From Sporomusa sphaeroides DSM 2875 (GTDB lineage: Bacteria > Bacillota > Negativicutes > Sporomusales > Sporomusaceae): a stretch of DNA of 64,000 nt. The notes below the pieces were generated by a model. That model saw only the letters and a list, made by a program, of their open reading frames with translations, ran no database searches and was not told where the DNA came from. The stretch is taken from the NCBI RefSeq assembly GCF_001941975.2, contig NZ_CP146991.1:3345001-3409000 (forward strand), written 5' to 3'. How positions within the stretch are numbered: the first letter of the stretch is position 1; the number at the start of each line of letters is the position of its first letter. Below, piece by piece: positions 1 through 8,448 of this stretch. The translations under genes were made by a program, and so were the position numbers.

Positions 1-470
1 TTTAAAGTGCTCATGTTTTCACTGCCAAAGCCTTTGGGAGCCAGGGTAATTTTTAATTTGTCACCAGGAACAATGCTGGTATGCAGTACTGCAGGAGTGT
101 TATTCCCGGTATTCTTACGGTTAAACAGCGGTTCCATAACCACTGATTTGCGCAGATAGCCTTCGGTATAGCCTTTGGCTACCCCGGCGTTAACGGCATC
201 TTCTAAATTGCCGCCGGTAATATGGACATCCTGGCCAATCTCCATGAAAATTACCGTCATGCCGGTATCCTGGCAAATAGGCATTTGCTCGTCACGGGCA
301 ATACAGGCATTTTCTACTAACTGGCCAAGAATGGCTTTGCCCAGGGGTGATTCTTCTCTTTCCTGGCCAGCCTCCAAAGCGGCGCGGATATCATCTGTCA
401 AATAATAGTTGGCATCAACAGCCAGTTTAGCTACAGCGGCTGTGATTTGAGAAGCTTCAATTGTACGCAT
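1..470 (-). CDS. Fumarate hydratase class I alpha-type subunit, probable mesaconase (partial)
   Basis: N-terminal part only; the gene runs off the left edge. The translation has the class I (4Fe-4S) fumarase alpha signature PICQDTGM, whose Cys binds the cluster, and the later GFGSENMS motif. Two adjacent ATG codons precede it; an AAGGAGG ribosome site favours the second, at 470 (473 is the alternative). It is the last visible gene of the glutamate mutase/methylaspartase/citrate-lyase-like operon, 67 bp after citC. Class I fumarases hydrate fumarate, and some homologues hydrate mesaconate to citramalate. That second activity is what the operon needs, so mesaconase is inferred from context. The beta subunit would lie outside the window. 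Confidence 0.9.
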   Translation of the reverse strand, partial: MRTIEASQITAAVAKLAVDANYYLTDDIRAALEAGQEREESPLGKAILGQLVENACIARDEQMPICQDTGMTVIFMEIGQDVHITGGNLEDAVNAGVAKGYTEGYLRKSVVMEPLFNRKNTGNNTPAVLHTSIVPGDKLKITLAPKGFGSENMSTL

Positions 471-537
471 CATATCCTCCTTTTTAACGGTTACGCGTAA
501 CTCGTTGTACGATTCGAATCGGTTTAAGACGGTTACA

Positions 538-1584
538 TTAATGCCGTGAATGACTGGCTTTAATGCGGGCAATGACAGGCTGAGCCTCCGGTGACAGCAA
601 ATACTGATAGGTTGTTGCCGGCACCAGTTCTTTGATGGCAGGCCAATTTTCCTGGCGCACGAGTTCTCGCACGCGCGAGGCACTGATGGGCTCACTGCCG
701 CTCATAATCCGGGGCATAACAGTAAGACTGATTCCATATTGCGGCAATAGGTCAGCCAAAGCTTCGTTATAACTGGAAGTTGTCGCACAATATGGCTCAT
801 CACCGACATACCGCCTGTCAACACCAAGTGCCGGCGCAATGTAGCGGGCAAATACCGTGGCATCCAGACGGGTCTGAGCTTGAAAAGCAGCCTCCCCCCG
901 GGTAAAGTAAGCGGGAAAGGTCGCCGCTGAAATAATATATTTTCCGGCAGGCAATACCAGAATATTATCAAATTCGGCCAAACCTTCCTGTACCAGGCGC
1001 AAGCGTACTTCAAAAGGAAACAAAGACCGCTCTTCACTGACAACCAGCACAACAACTGCCTTATTATCTGCGGCTGCCTTGGAAATTACCGCTTTGTGCC
1101 CCAGGGTAAACGGGTTGCAGTTAACAACAAGCGCCGCTCGGGGACCTGCAGGCAGGCTTTCAGCCTTTTTAGCTATTTCCCGGCAATATTCCTCAATCGA
1201 ACCTAAGCCTGCTTCCAGCAGCACGGCGTGCGGTTCGGCGCGGGCTATTTCTTTAAAACCTAATCCGGCGAACATCGGAGCGGCAGTAGGTTTGGTGTAA
1301 ATAAAATAATGATATATGCCGCGCTGTCTGGCCTGCTGCATGAGCTGGCTTACCACATTGGCGGTTAGCCCTTCTCCCTGCAGCCGGGGTGAAACAGCAA
1401 TATTTCGCAGCACTTCACCTGCCAGCGAGCCGGTGGCAACCATCTCCTCATTCTGAAAAAAGGCTACCGTATATTCAACAGCACCGTCAAAAGTGAGGTC
1501 AAAGTCTGCCAAAAAGGCACGGACAGCCTCCACTTCCCGGGTACTGTCAAGGTTAATTTCCCGCATATCATAGTTACCCCACAT
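538..1584 (-). CDS. citC: [Citrate (pro-3S)-lyase] ligase-type protein CitC
   Basis: 348 residues from the ATG at 1584, behind AAGGAGG; an in-frame GTG lies 6 bp upstream and another ATG at 1566. Residues about 10-125 resemble a GNAT domain. The nucleotidyltransferase motif NPFTLGHK is at 157-164 and a C-terminal SASRVR at 301-306. The family acetylates the thiol of the phosphoribosyl-dephospho-CoA arm on the lyase acyl carrier (CitD) with acetate and ATP, which switches on citrate or citramalate lyase. It lies 293 bp downstream of citF, the gap being filled by repeats, so it may be less tightly coupled to citDEF than usual. No citG or citX for arm synthesis is in the window. Confidence 0.93.
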   Translation of the reverse strand: MWGNYDMREINLDSTREVEAVRAFLADFDLTFDGAVEYTVAFFQNEEMVATGSLAGEVLRNIAVSPRLQGEGLTANVVSQLMQQARQRGIYHYFIYTKPTAAPMFAGLGFKEIARAEPHAVLLEAGLGSIEEYCREIAKKAESLPAGPRAALVVNCNPFTLGHKAVISKAAADNKAVVVLVVSEERSLFPFEVRLRLVQEGLAEFDNILVLPAGKYIISAATFPAYFTRGEAAFQAQTRLDATVFARYIAPALGVDRRYVGDEPYCATTSSYNEALADLLPQYGISLTVMPRIMSGSEPISASRVRELVRQENWPAIKELVPATTYQYLLSPEAQPVIARIKASHSRH

Positions 1585-1617
1585 ACACACACACCCCTCC
1601 TTAAAACACCGGCGCCA

Positions 1618-1780
1618 TAGTACCTTATCGCACCTAATTCTTTGGATTATATAGCAGTCTTTTTCCGCCCTGCGTTGTTGTCGTCGCCTTACATATGTCC
1701 GATATGCGCGGCTCCTCCGCCTAGCAGGGCGAAAAAATCCTTGCCATCTAATCTCAAATTTTAGATGCGACAAGGTACTA
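1618..1780. repeat. MITE-like palindromic element, copy 1
   Basis: 163 bp bounded by inverted ends TAGTACCTT...AAGGTACTA, with an inner inverted repeat (CTTTTTCCGCCCTGC against GCAGGGCGAAAAA). A second copy of exactly the same length and about 90% identity is at 28118-28280. It encodes nothing and lies between citF and citC inside the operon. TA at both ends could be the target duplication. A non-autonomous miniature transposable element is inferred; no matching transposase is in the window. Confidence 0.85.
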
Positions 1781-1789
1781 CATGAAAAA

Positions 1790-1862
1790 CCGAGATTGCC
1801 ACGCTGGCACTCGCAATGACGGTAAGTCACTTGCCAGGAGGCAGCCGGAGCAATCTCAGGTT
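1790..1862. repeat. Short palindromic repeat with GAGATTGC / GCAATCTC ends
   Basis: Inverted arms at 1792-1799 and 1850-1857, just after the MITE-like element. An arm of the same sequence bounds the 6843-6930 palindrome. It fits a small interspersed REP-like repeat; no coding capacity. Confidence 0.4.
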
Positions 1863-1877
1863 ATGGTCAACATAGTA

Positions 1878-3425
1878 CTAGCCTACTTGTTTTACAACAT
1901 CAATTACCGTACCGTCACGGTACTCAACTACAGCAACAATTTTGTCCTGAGTGGAGATGCTTTCCGGTACACCGGCAATTTTTTCAGCCAGTTCTTTTAA
2001 TTCTTCCACAGTTTTAAGCGGTAAACCTGCCGCTTTAAACTGCTCGTACAAATCGGTACGGCGGGGATTAACCGCAACACCGCGTTCGGTAACCAGCACG
2101 TCGACGGTTTCGCCGGGTGTGGTTGCTGTCAGCACCCTGTCCATGATGATCGGCAGGCGACCGCGCAGCAAATTGGCAACAATAATGGTTACTTTAGCAC
2201 CGGCGGCAGCATCGCTGTGTCCACCGGAACCGCCCATAACCACACCGTCAGAACCTGTTACAACATTGACGTTAAAATTGGTATCAATCTCAGTAGCACC
2301 CAATACTACAGCATCCAATTTGTTTACGGCTGCCCCCTGGTTGAACGGGCTGGCATAAAAGTCGGCCCCCACTTCCAAGTGATTGGGATTGGCTGCCAGA
2401 GAGCGTACGGCTTCCAAATCAAACCCTTGCACGTCAATAAGCTTCTTAAATAAGCCGCACTCCAGCATTTCTACCATATAGCCGGTGATTCCGCCTAAGG
2501 CAAAACTGCCGGTGACATTGGCTTCTTCCATCATTTGGCGCACATAGTAAGCAGCAGCCAGTGATGCTCCGCCCGCTCCGGTCTGAAAAGAAAAACCGTC
2601 TTTAATAAGTCCGGCGGCTTTGATGACTTTCGCGGTAGTTTCGGCAATTTTAAGTCCCACCGGGTCGCGGGTTATCTTGGTTGTGCCGGACACTATCCCT
2701 TTGGGGTCACCAATTGAGTCTACTTTAACCACATAATCCACCCGGGTTTGCGGGATGGAGATAGGAGACAGCGGATAAGGCATCAGGTTGTCGGTAATGG
2801 CCACCACATGATCAGCGAATTGCGCGTCAGGCATGGCATAGCCCAGTGAGCCGCAAGCCGCAGGACCTTCGATGCCATTCAGGTTGCCGTAGTCGTCAGC
2901 CGCCGGGGCGGCAATAAAGGCTACGTCAATTTTGAGCTGGCCGCATTCAATGGCGCGGCCCCGGCCGCCATGGGTTCTAAGTACAACCGGACGGGGAAAC
3001 TCACCGCGTGATACGGCCTGGGCTACCGGACCGGACATGTAGTTGGTATCCAGTCCTGTAACCACACCGGTTTTAACATGTTCAAGAATTGGCGCATGCA
3101 CCGGGAAAACAGAGCTTAACGCAACGGTCAGATCTTTAATTCCCAGCTTGGCAGCCACTGCCAGCACCATATTTACAACACCGTCACCATTTCTGAGGTG
3201 ATGGTGAAAAGACAAGGTCATACCGTCGGTAACCGGGATACGTTTAAACACGGTTTCCAAATCATCTGCCAGTTTTTGCTCACCAGGCAGAATCCGTTTC
3301 ACTTTAGGTGCCCGGCGCTCCATATCAGGCCTGGTGGCAAAAGCGCCGGCAAAAGGCCGTACCTTGCCATACCCCTCAATATATTCAGGCAGTTCGCGGC
3401 CGATGGCATTTTTCAGTTGATTCAT
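1878..3425 (-). CDS. citF: Citrate lyase alpha-type subunit CitF (probable citramalate lyase CoA-transferase subunit)
   Basis: 515 residues, full length for the CitF family (about 505-520), with the glycine-rich segments expected of this CoA-transferase fold (for example VMGGSGGHSDAAAGAK). The alpha subunit exchanges the acetyl group on the acyl carrier for citrate or citramalate, forming the acyl-ACP that the beta subunit cleaves. Its start overlaps the citE stop at 3425, as in other cit operons, pointing to translational coupling. Because it follows glutamate mutase and methylaspartase genes and no citrate transporter or oxaloacetate decarboxylase is seen, (S)-citramalate is the more likely substrate. 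That is inference; sequence alone does not separate the two. Confidence 0.95.
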   Translation of the reverse strand: MNQLKNAIGRELPEYIEGYGKVRPFAGAFATRPDMERRAPKVKRILPGEQKLADDLETVFKRIPVTDGMTLSFHHHLRNGDGVVNMVLAVAAKLGIKDLTVALSSVFPVHAPILEHVKTGVVTGLDTNYMSGPVAQAVSRGEFPRPVVLRTHGGRGRAIECGQLKIDVAFIAAPAADDYGNLNGIEGPAACGSLGYAMPDAQFADHVVAITDNLMPYPLSPISIPQTRVDYVVKVDSIGDPKGIVSGTTKITRDPVGLKIAETTAKVIKAAGLIKDGFSFQTGAGGASLAAAYYVRQMMEEANVTGSFALGGITGYMVEMLECGLFKKLIDVQGFDLEAVRSLAANPNHLEVGADFYASPFNQGAAVNKLDAVVLGATEIDTNFNVNVVTGSDGVVMGGSGGHSDAAAGAKVTIIVANLLRGRLPIIMDRVLTATTPGETVDVLVTERGVAVNPRRTDLYEQFKAAGLPLKTVEELKELAEKIAGVPESISTQDKIVAVVEYRDGTVIDVVKQVG

Positions 3426-4297
3426 TATACGCCCTCCTTTGCCAGGCCCAGCAAACGGGCTAAATACAGGATACGTTCCGCTCTGGCAACAATGGGCGCA
3501 TCCACCATTTTGCCGTCAAGCGAAGCTACGCCTGAGCCTTCGGCTTCAGCTTTGCGGATGGATTTTATCACCCGCTGTGCCCAGTCAATATCCTTGTCAG
3601 TAGGATTAAACACTTTGTGGATGTCGTCAATTTGCCGCGGATTTATGGCTAATTTGCCTTTGAACCCAAGCTGTTTGGCGAGTTCAGTATCCTCAAGCAG
3701 ACCTTCCCGGTCATTTACATCGGTAAACGGGGTATCGATCGATTGAATGCCGGCAGCAGCGGCACTATTGACCACAATGCTCCTGGCACTGAAAATTTCG
3801 GTTCCTTCTTTGGTACGTTTGGCACCAAGGGCGGCGGTATAGTCTTCCGCGCCAAAAGCCAGCGCCACTACCCGCGCATCTGCTTTGGCAATGCGATAAG
3901 CTTCGGCAATACCGGCAGGAGTTTCCAACAGAGCAATCAGCTTAACCGGGGGTTGTCCCGGCTGTTCGGCAGCTGCTGCCATACGAACCACTTCAATAAT
4001 ATCTTCCGGTTTTTCCACTTTGGGAACAAGCAGCGCATCCGGGCGGCAAGGCACAATTGCCTTGATGTCTTCTGCGGCAAAGGTATCAAGGGGATTGATG
4101 CGCACTACTTTTTCACTTGTGGCATAATCCACGGTTTGTAATGCTTGGGCAACCAGCAGACGGGCAGCGTCTTTTTCCTGAGGCGCTACTGCATCCTCCA
4201 GGTCGAGAATCAGGGCATCGGCCCCGAATACGCCGCCGTTTTGCAGCATGCCAGGATTGTTGCCTGGCATAAAGAGCATAGTCCGGCGCAAATCCAT
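3425..4297 (-). CDS. citE: Citrate lyase beta-type subunit CitE (probable citramalyl-ACP lyase)
   Basis: 290 residues, the usual CitE length. HpcH/HpaI-type TIM barrel with LRRTMLFMPGNNPGM at the N-terminus, DALILDLEDAV (metal-binding acid region) and FGAEDYTAALG. It performs the aldol-type cleavage of citryl- or citramalyl-ACP to acetyl-ACP plus oxaloacetate or pyruvate. It is tightly packed, sharing one base with citD upstream and three with citF downstream. In this operon cleavage to pyruvate (citramalate lyase) would close the methylaspartate pathway. Confidence 0.95.
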   Translation of the reverse strand: MDLRRTMLFMPGNNPGMLQNGGVFGADALILDLEDAVAPQEKDAARLLVAQALQTVDYATSEKVVRINPLDTFAAEDIKAIVPCRPDALLVPKVEKPEDIIEVVRMAAAAEQPGQPPVKLIALLETPAGIAEAYRIAKADARVVALAFGAEDYTAALGAKRTKEGTEIFSARSIVVNSAAAAGIQSIDTPFTDVNDREGLLEDTELAKQLGFKGKLAINPRQIDDIHKVFNPTDKDIDWAQRVIKSIRKAEAEGSGVASLDGKMVDAPIVARAERILYLARLLGLAKEGV

Positions 4298-4587
4298 TAT
4301 ATCATCTCCTTTTGGAGAATAATGCCGGCCCGGCTCAGAGCCGTAAGGGTACGGGCCTGAATTGTGCAGTCAAGTGCCCCTCTGTCAACGGCTTTAATAT
4401 ATACATCGGTAACATTTTGCCTGGCAGCTACGGCGGCAATAGCTTGCTTGATCGCCTGACCGTACTGGGTCAAAACGTTGCTCTCAAGCTCAATAACGAC
4501 ACCGCTGCCTTTACTGCCCGGCGCAACTGTTATCATAATATCATTCGATTCTAAAGTACCGGCTTGCGCCGGTTTGAGTGCATTCAT
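4297..4587 (-). CDS. citD: Citrate lyase acyl carrier protein CitD
   Basis: 96 residues. The N-terminal GTLESNDIMI places a serine at position 14, the residue that carries the phosphoribosyl-dephospho-CoA arm in characterised CitD proteins. Acts as the swinging-arm acyl carrier (gamma subunit) of the lyase. Starts 19 bp after the P-loop/SAD gene behind AGGAGG, and ends on the citE start. Confidence 0.95.
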   Translation of the reverse strand: MNALKPAQAGTLESNDIMITVAPGSKGSGVVIELESNVLTQYGQAIKQAIAAVAARQNVTDVYIKAVDRGALDCTIQARTLTALSRAGIILQKEMI

Positions 4588-4606
4588 ACTAACCTCCTGA
4601 AAACCT

Positions 4607-5548
4607 CTAGCAATTGATGGTATTTAAAAGTGTAAAGCCATCAAGGGTGTCAGACCTCGGTCCAACAAGACCGATAATGAGATAGGTACGCGTTTTAGGG
4701 TCATATTTATATTCCGGCACAAGCCGGAAATTCTCAATATCTTCAGTATTGCGCACATGGGTGCGCGGTCCTGAACACGACCAGGACAAATCGCCAATCT
4801 TAATATGGCCTTCATCACAGTAGCTTATAGCTATTCCTTCATCAATCAGCTTCTTAACCTTAGCTTCAACTTCTTTAATATCGGCAGATAGCTCCAGCGG
4901 ATATTCAAGGACAAAACCGTGATGGACATCACGATGGCTAAATTCCAGAATAGCGCCATACTCTTCCACCAGAATGCGGTTGGTAAGGTCTTCCGCCGTG
5001 TGTGCCATCTTACGGAACTGCAAAGTTTTGACAACAACGTCGCGTATTTCCTGCGGCACCGGCCCGAACACCGTCGGCCTTACAACAATAACCTCGCCGC
5101 CAACGCCGATGAGTACATCGGCGTTGGTTTTGAGCATAGGATACAAAAGATCAAAATGTTCGACGATAACCCGTTTATTATGAGCCAGCGCCAGGGTAAC
5201 AGCTTCAACTAATTCGTGTATTTGCGTAAACGCCAGTTCAAACCGGATATCCACATGATAGGTATGGCTTGAAAAAAAGCCTCTGTCGATATTTTTGAGC
5301 AGCGGCAGTGGTCTGATATTTACGCCGTCGTCATCATTGGTAAGCTCAAGACCGGGAAACATGCCCTTGACCAAGGATGATTTGCCTGCGCCGGCATCAC
5401 CGATAATACCGATAAGCCGGTCAAGCGGCGATAAATACCGTTCACTTAATTGCTGTCCCAAAGCGTACATCCGGTTGCGTCCACGCGGCGCAAAATAACT
5501 GGAATACATCAGTTGATTGCCGTAACCTGGCATCATGGCAGACTTCAT
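4607..5548 (-). CDS. P-loop protein fused to an alanyl-tRNA-synthetase-type SAD domain
   Basis: 313 residues. A Walker A motif GDAGAGKS lies at 50-57. The C-terminal part resembles the second additional (editing) domain of alanyl-tRNA synthetase: MAHTAEDL around 182-188 corresponds to the HxxxH metal motif with the second His changed to Asp, and CSGPRTHVRNTEDI at 258-271 resembles the synthetase's CGGTHVxNTxEI, with Cys258 and His264. Nothing else of a synthetase is present. It sits 18 bp after mal and 19 bp before citD, so it is a true operon member. No function can be assigned; nucleotide-dependent maturation or regulation of a pathway enzyme is a guess from the P-loop and position. Coding quality and ribosome site (GGGGGAGCTCGTTT) are normal. 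Confidence 0.85.
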   Translation of the reverse strand: MKSAMMPGYGNQLMYSSYFAPRGRNRMYALGQQLSERYLSPLDRLIGIIGDAGAGKSSLVKGMFPGLELTNDDDGVNIRPLPLLKNIDRGFFSSHTYHVDIRFELAFTQIHELVEAVTLALAHNKRVIVEHFDLLYPMLKTNADVLIGVGGEVIVVRPTVFGPVPQEIRDVVVKTLQFRKMAHTAEDLTNRILVEEYGAILEFSHRDVHHGFVLEYPLELSADIKEVEAKVKKLIDEGIAISYCDEGHIKIGDLSWSCSGPRTHVRNTEDIENFRLVPEYKYDPKTRTYLIIGLVGPRSDTLDGFTLLNTINC

Positions 5549-5566
5549 AAACGAGCTCCCCCTTTA

Positions 5567-6811
5567 TTACTTACGGGCGTTACGTACTGCTAAAATACGT
5601 TGCATTTCATTATAAACTATCATATAACCTTCGTCTACACCCATGCCAGGTTTAGCCAGAATTTGTACAGGCTTGGTAGCCATAGCAGCGTGGACGCATA
5701 CTTCGGCTGAACGGTTAGTTTCGTTGCAGGTGCCGCCTTGATAAGCGCCAACCCCTTTTTCATGGCAGTACAGTACAGCTTCGATGGTGTTGTTGATGCC
5801 GCCAAGGTCAGGAGTTTTGATTTGCAGCATGTCACCGGCGCCTTTATCGGCAAAGTCTTTGATGTCTTGCAGTGTGTTGCACCATTCGTCGGCAACAATT
5901 TCAACATTGATTTTTTCTTCATGCAGACGGGAAGTAATTTGGGCAAGTACTTCAATTTGTCTTTCACGCTCTTCCACGTCAACAGGACCTTCAATGCGGA
6001 GTTTTAAAGGAGCTGCGGTTTTTTCCAGTTCACGCATATAGCTTACGATGCGCTCAACATCGTTGTTGAAAGCCTGGCCGATAGTTCCATACACGTCAAT
6101 ATGCAATACCGGCTGGTACTCGCCAGTGGTTTTGAGCTGGGCTACACGGTCTCTCAGCCAAGCAACATATTTAACCAGCAGTTCGCCGTTTTCGCCCAGT
6201 TTTTCTTTAACATTATTGATAAGACCGTGCGGCAGTACTTCAGCGGCTTTAATAATCATTTTGTCAACATTGTTATAGCGGTCGTCGCCGGACTGGGTGA
6301 AGATAGCAATGGCTTTGTCGCTGACGGTAGTATTGTATTCTTCGGCAACCACTTCGCACATGAGTTGTTTTTTTGCTTTGGCAACACCGTCAAGGATGGC
6401 CTGGGTTACGCCATAACGCAGGGCGGTATGAATCCGCTTGCCACTCTCGTCGTTCAGGCTGTCAATTTCTTCGGCAAGCGTTCTGAAAGAGGAAAGCTCA
6501 CGGCCAACCAGACGGGGCTTAATCATTTTTTCAATAACAGGAATGAAGTCGTCGGCCAGGAACAGCGGGTCGCGTCCGCCTGCACCGCTGTATTGAACGG
6601 CTGCGCAATCGCCGTAAGCAATTTGTCCGTCTTCAAGAACAAGCATTACCGATACCGCTTCGCCGGCTTGGCGAACTGATTTAAAACCTTCGGTAATAGG
6701 TTCTCCGATGTAAGTGAAACCGTCATGGCCAGCGCCGGCTTTGATCGCCCGCTGATCGTCAAAGTAAAAACCGGTACGGCCTTTGGAGCATACTACGTCA
6801 ACTATTTTCAT
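5567..6811 (-). CDS. mal: Methylaspartate ammonia-lyase
   Basis: 414 residues, matching the family length of about 413. Catalyses (2S,3S)-3-methylaspartate -> mesaconate + NH3 as a Mg-dependent enolase-superfamily enzyme. The expected catalytic bases are present, each offset by one from the Clostridium tetanomorphum numbering: His195 in LPHGLI and Lys332 in LQIKTPDLGG. Metal ligands are Asp239 (LHIDV), Glu274 (RIEGP) and Asp308 (VADEW). It follows glmE after a 165-bp gap that holds a palindrome. Cytosolic; step two of the methylaspartate pathway. Confidence 0.97.
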   Translation of the reverse strand: MKIVDVVCSKGRTGFYFDDQRAIKAGAGHDGFTYIGEPITEGFKSVRQAGEAVSVMLVLEDGQIAYGDCAAVQYSGAGGRDPLFLADDFIPVIEKMIKPRLVGRELSSFRTLAEEIDSLNDESGKRIHTALRYGVTQAILDGVAKAKKQLMCEVVAEEYNTTVSDKAIAIFTQSGDDRYNNVDKMIIKAAEVLPHGLINNVKEKLGENGELLVKYVAWLRDRVAQLKTTGEYQPVLHIDVYGTIGQAFNNDVERIVSYMRELEKTAAPLKLRIEGPVDVEERERQIEVLAQITSRLHEEKINVEIVADEWCNTLQDIKDFADKGAGDMLQIKTPDLGGINNTIEAVLYCHEKGVGAYQGGTCNETNRSAEVCVHAAMATKPVQILAKPGMGVDEGYMIVYNEMQRILAVRNARK

Positions 6812-6842
6812 GATAAAATCTCTCCTTATTTTTAAAAATGTA

Positions 6843-6930
6843 GGGGTGAGATTGCTTTGCCTTTGCTTGACAACAGATGAGATTGGTACCCTCCTGTAGC
6901 TATTGCAATATTGCGCAGCAATCTCACCCC
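6843..6930. repeat. 14-bp inverted repeat in the glmE-mal gap
   Basis: Perfect arms GGGGTGAGATTGCT (6843-6856) and AGCAATCTCACCCC (6917-6930), 60 bp apart. The core GAGATTGC/GCAATCTC is shared with the repeat at 1790-1862. Being inside the operon it would form a long stem in the mRNA. It could be a REP-like repeat or an mRNA-stability element. Confidence 0.5.
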
Positions 6931-6976
6931 CCGTTTTTTCTTAATTTACGATTTGGACGGCGTTCTTATATCCGGA

Positions 6977-8425
6977 TTACGGACGGCCTACCAGACGGCC
7001 TTTGGAGATGGCATAGATATCATCAATTACCATCTGGAAGCTTGCCGCACGGCCTTCTGCCTTGGCACGCTCAGCAATTTTGTCCTGGTGGAAAGCAACA
7101 ATATCAGGCGTGAACGGCAGGTTGCCAACGTCAAACAGGCGAACAGCGCCATTATTGTCGCGGGCAGGCAGGATTTTGTTCAGGCTGAATTTGCTTGGTG
7201 CAAACGGTACGTCAAGTACACCGGCTTCAAAAGCGCGTACAGTACCGATAGCATAGTCGCCGCCGCCCAATTCAAATACTTTGTCAAGAATGCAGCGAGT
7301 TTCGGCTTTAATCATGTTAATTTCAAGCTCCAGTTCGCGGGTCTGTGGGAATACCTGATCTTTGAGCATGTTGATCATTTGCTTGGTAGTCCTCAGGCCC
7401 ATAGCGTTGGCTTCTTTGGTCGGAATGCCGAGCGCTTCGTGCGGAGTCTTAACAATAACCTTCGTGGCTTTGGACAGAGCCGCAGCCGCAGCACCCCAGG
7501 AAATTACAGCGAAGGCTTTCGCTTCATCCTGCGGGAATCCGCCCATCCATTGATGGAAAACAGTGGTAAGAACCATATCCTGATAGCCATGTTTGGCCAT
7601 GTATTCTTCGCCCAGCTCTTCCAATGCTCTGATGGCAGCAATATCCTGCACCAGGTTACCGCACTGGCCATAGCCCAGGGTAATATTTTTTACACCCTGC
7701 TCGGCAGCCAGGATACCTTCAATTACAGCAACCGCATGGGAAATGCTTGGCGGTACCAAGGTACCTGTCAACGGTCCGAACGGCTCGCGGTTAATTTCGA
7801 TACCGTGCTCAGCATACAGACCGGTCAGACGGTCGCAATACTGCCAGTCAAAAATGGTTTTTTCCAGAGAAACGCTTTTTGCGTACGGGATATTGTAGGA
7901 AATACCGCCGCCCTCGTAAGAGGTGTAACCGGCAGCCATGGTAATTTCTGCTAACAGTCTGGCATCAGGAGTGCCATGACGAACCTGAAGCGCTCCGTCT
8001 ACGCTTTCCACTACGCGGCGAACGCCTTCTACACCATGGTTAACAGCCGGGAAGCCATTCAAAAGTGAACGACCGGCCTTGAGGCTTTCTTCGATGCCGT
8101 TTTGGGCTTCTTTGTATTGGTTTTGACGAGTGTAGCTGTCAATAGTCGAAGGCAGAAGATCAGCTTCCCCTTCTGTTCTAAGGAAGTTCAAGAGGTTGAT
8201 ATGCTCATCAATCAGAGCAACACCGGCACGCGGCTGAGTAAGGGTTTCCCCGTTTTTCTTAGCTTTTACCAACAGCTTGGCAAAATGACGCTTGGCCGGA
8301 ATAGTTTCCTGATATTTTACGCCTTCTTCAAAATTTACACCTTCACCAGTTGGCCAGGTTTTGAGAACTTCTGCGCGAATGGCATTAAATTCGTCAAGCG
8401 ACCACTTTTTATTCTTAAGTTCCAT
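6977..8425 (-). CDS. glmE: Glutamate mutase epsilon (E) subunit
   Basis: 482 residues, the normal size for MutE/GlmE. It is the glutamate-binding TIM-barrel subunit of coenzyme-B12-dependent glutamate mutase, which interconverts L-glutamate and (2S,3S)-3-methylaspartate. Recognisable segments include [18 protein letters not shown] (roughly 160-180) and [18 protein letters not shown]. It is 23 bp downstream of glmL, and its partner GlmS is two genes upstream. A long open frame antisense to this gene is a shadow. Confidence 0.97.
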   Translation of the reverse strand: MELKNKKWSLDEFNAIRAEVLKTWPTGEGVNFEEGVKYQETIPAKRHFAKLLVKAKKNGETLTQPRAGVALIDEHINLLNFLRTEGEADLLPSTIDSYTRQNQYKEAQNGIEESLKAGRSLLNGFPAVNHGVEGVRRVVESVDGALQVRHGTPDARLLAEITMAAGYTSYEGGGISYNIPYAKSVSLEKTIFDWQYCDRLTGLYAEHGIEINREPFGPLTGTLVPPSISHAVAVIEGILAAEQGVKNITLGYGQCGNLVQDIAAIRALEELGEEYMAKHGYQDMVLTTVFHQWMGGFPQDEAKAFAVISWGAAAAALSKATKVIVKTPHEALGIPTKEANAMGLRTTKQMINMLKDQVFPQTRELELEINMIKAETRCILDKVFELGGGDYAIGTVRAFEAGVLDVPFAPSKFSLNKILPARDNNGAVRLFDVGNLPFTPDIVAFHQDKIAERAKAEGRAASFQMVIDDIYAISKGRLVGRP

Positions 8426-8448
8426 GCTAAGTAGCCTCCTCTAATCAT

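Noticed and set aside
538-4587. Citrate fermentation operon
   Set aside because: citDEF and citC fit, but no citrate carrier, oxaloacetate decarboxylase, citG or citX is present, and the genes continue directly from glutamate mutase and methylaspartase; citramalate lyase is the better reading.
6911-7954. 347-codon open frame antisense to glmE
   Set aside because: It is a shadow of the glmE reading frame (high-GC third positions); no ribosome site and no recognisable protein.
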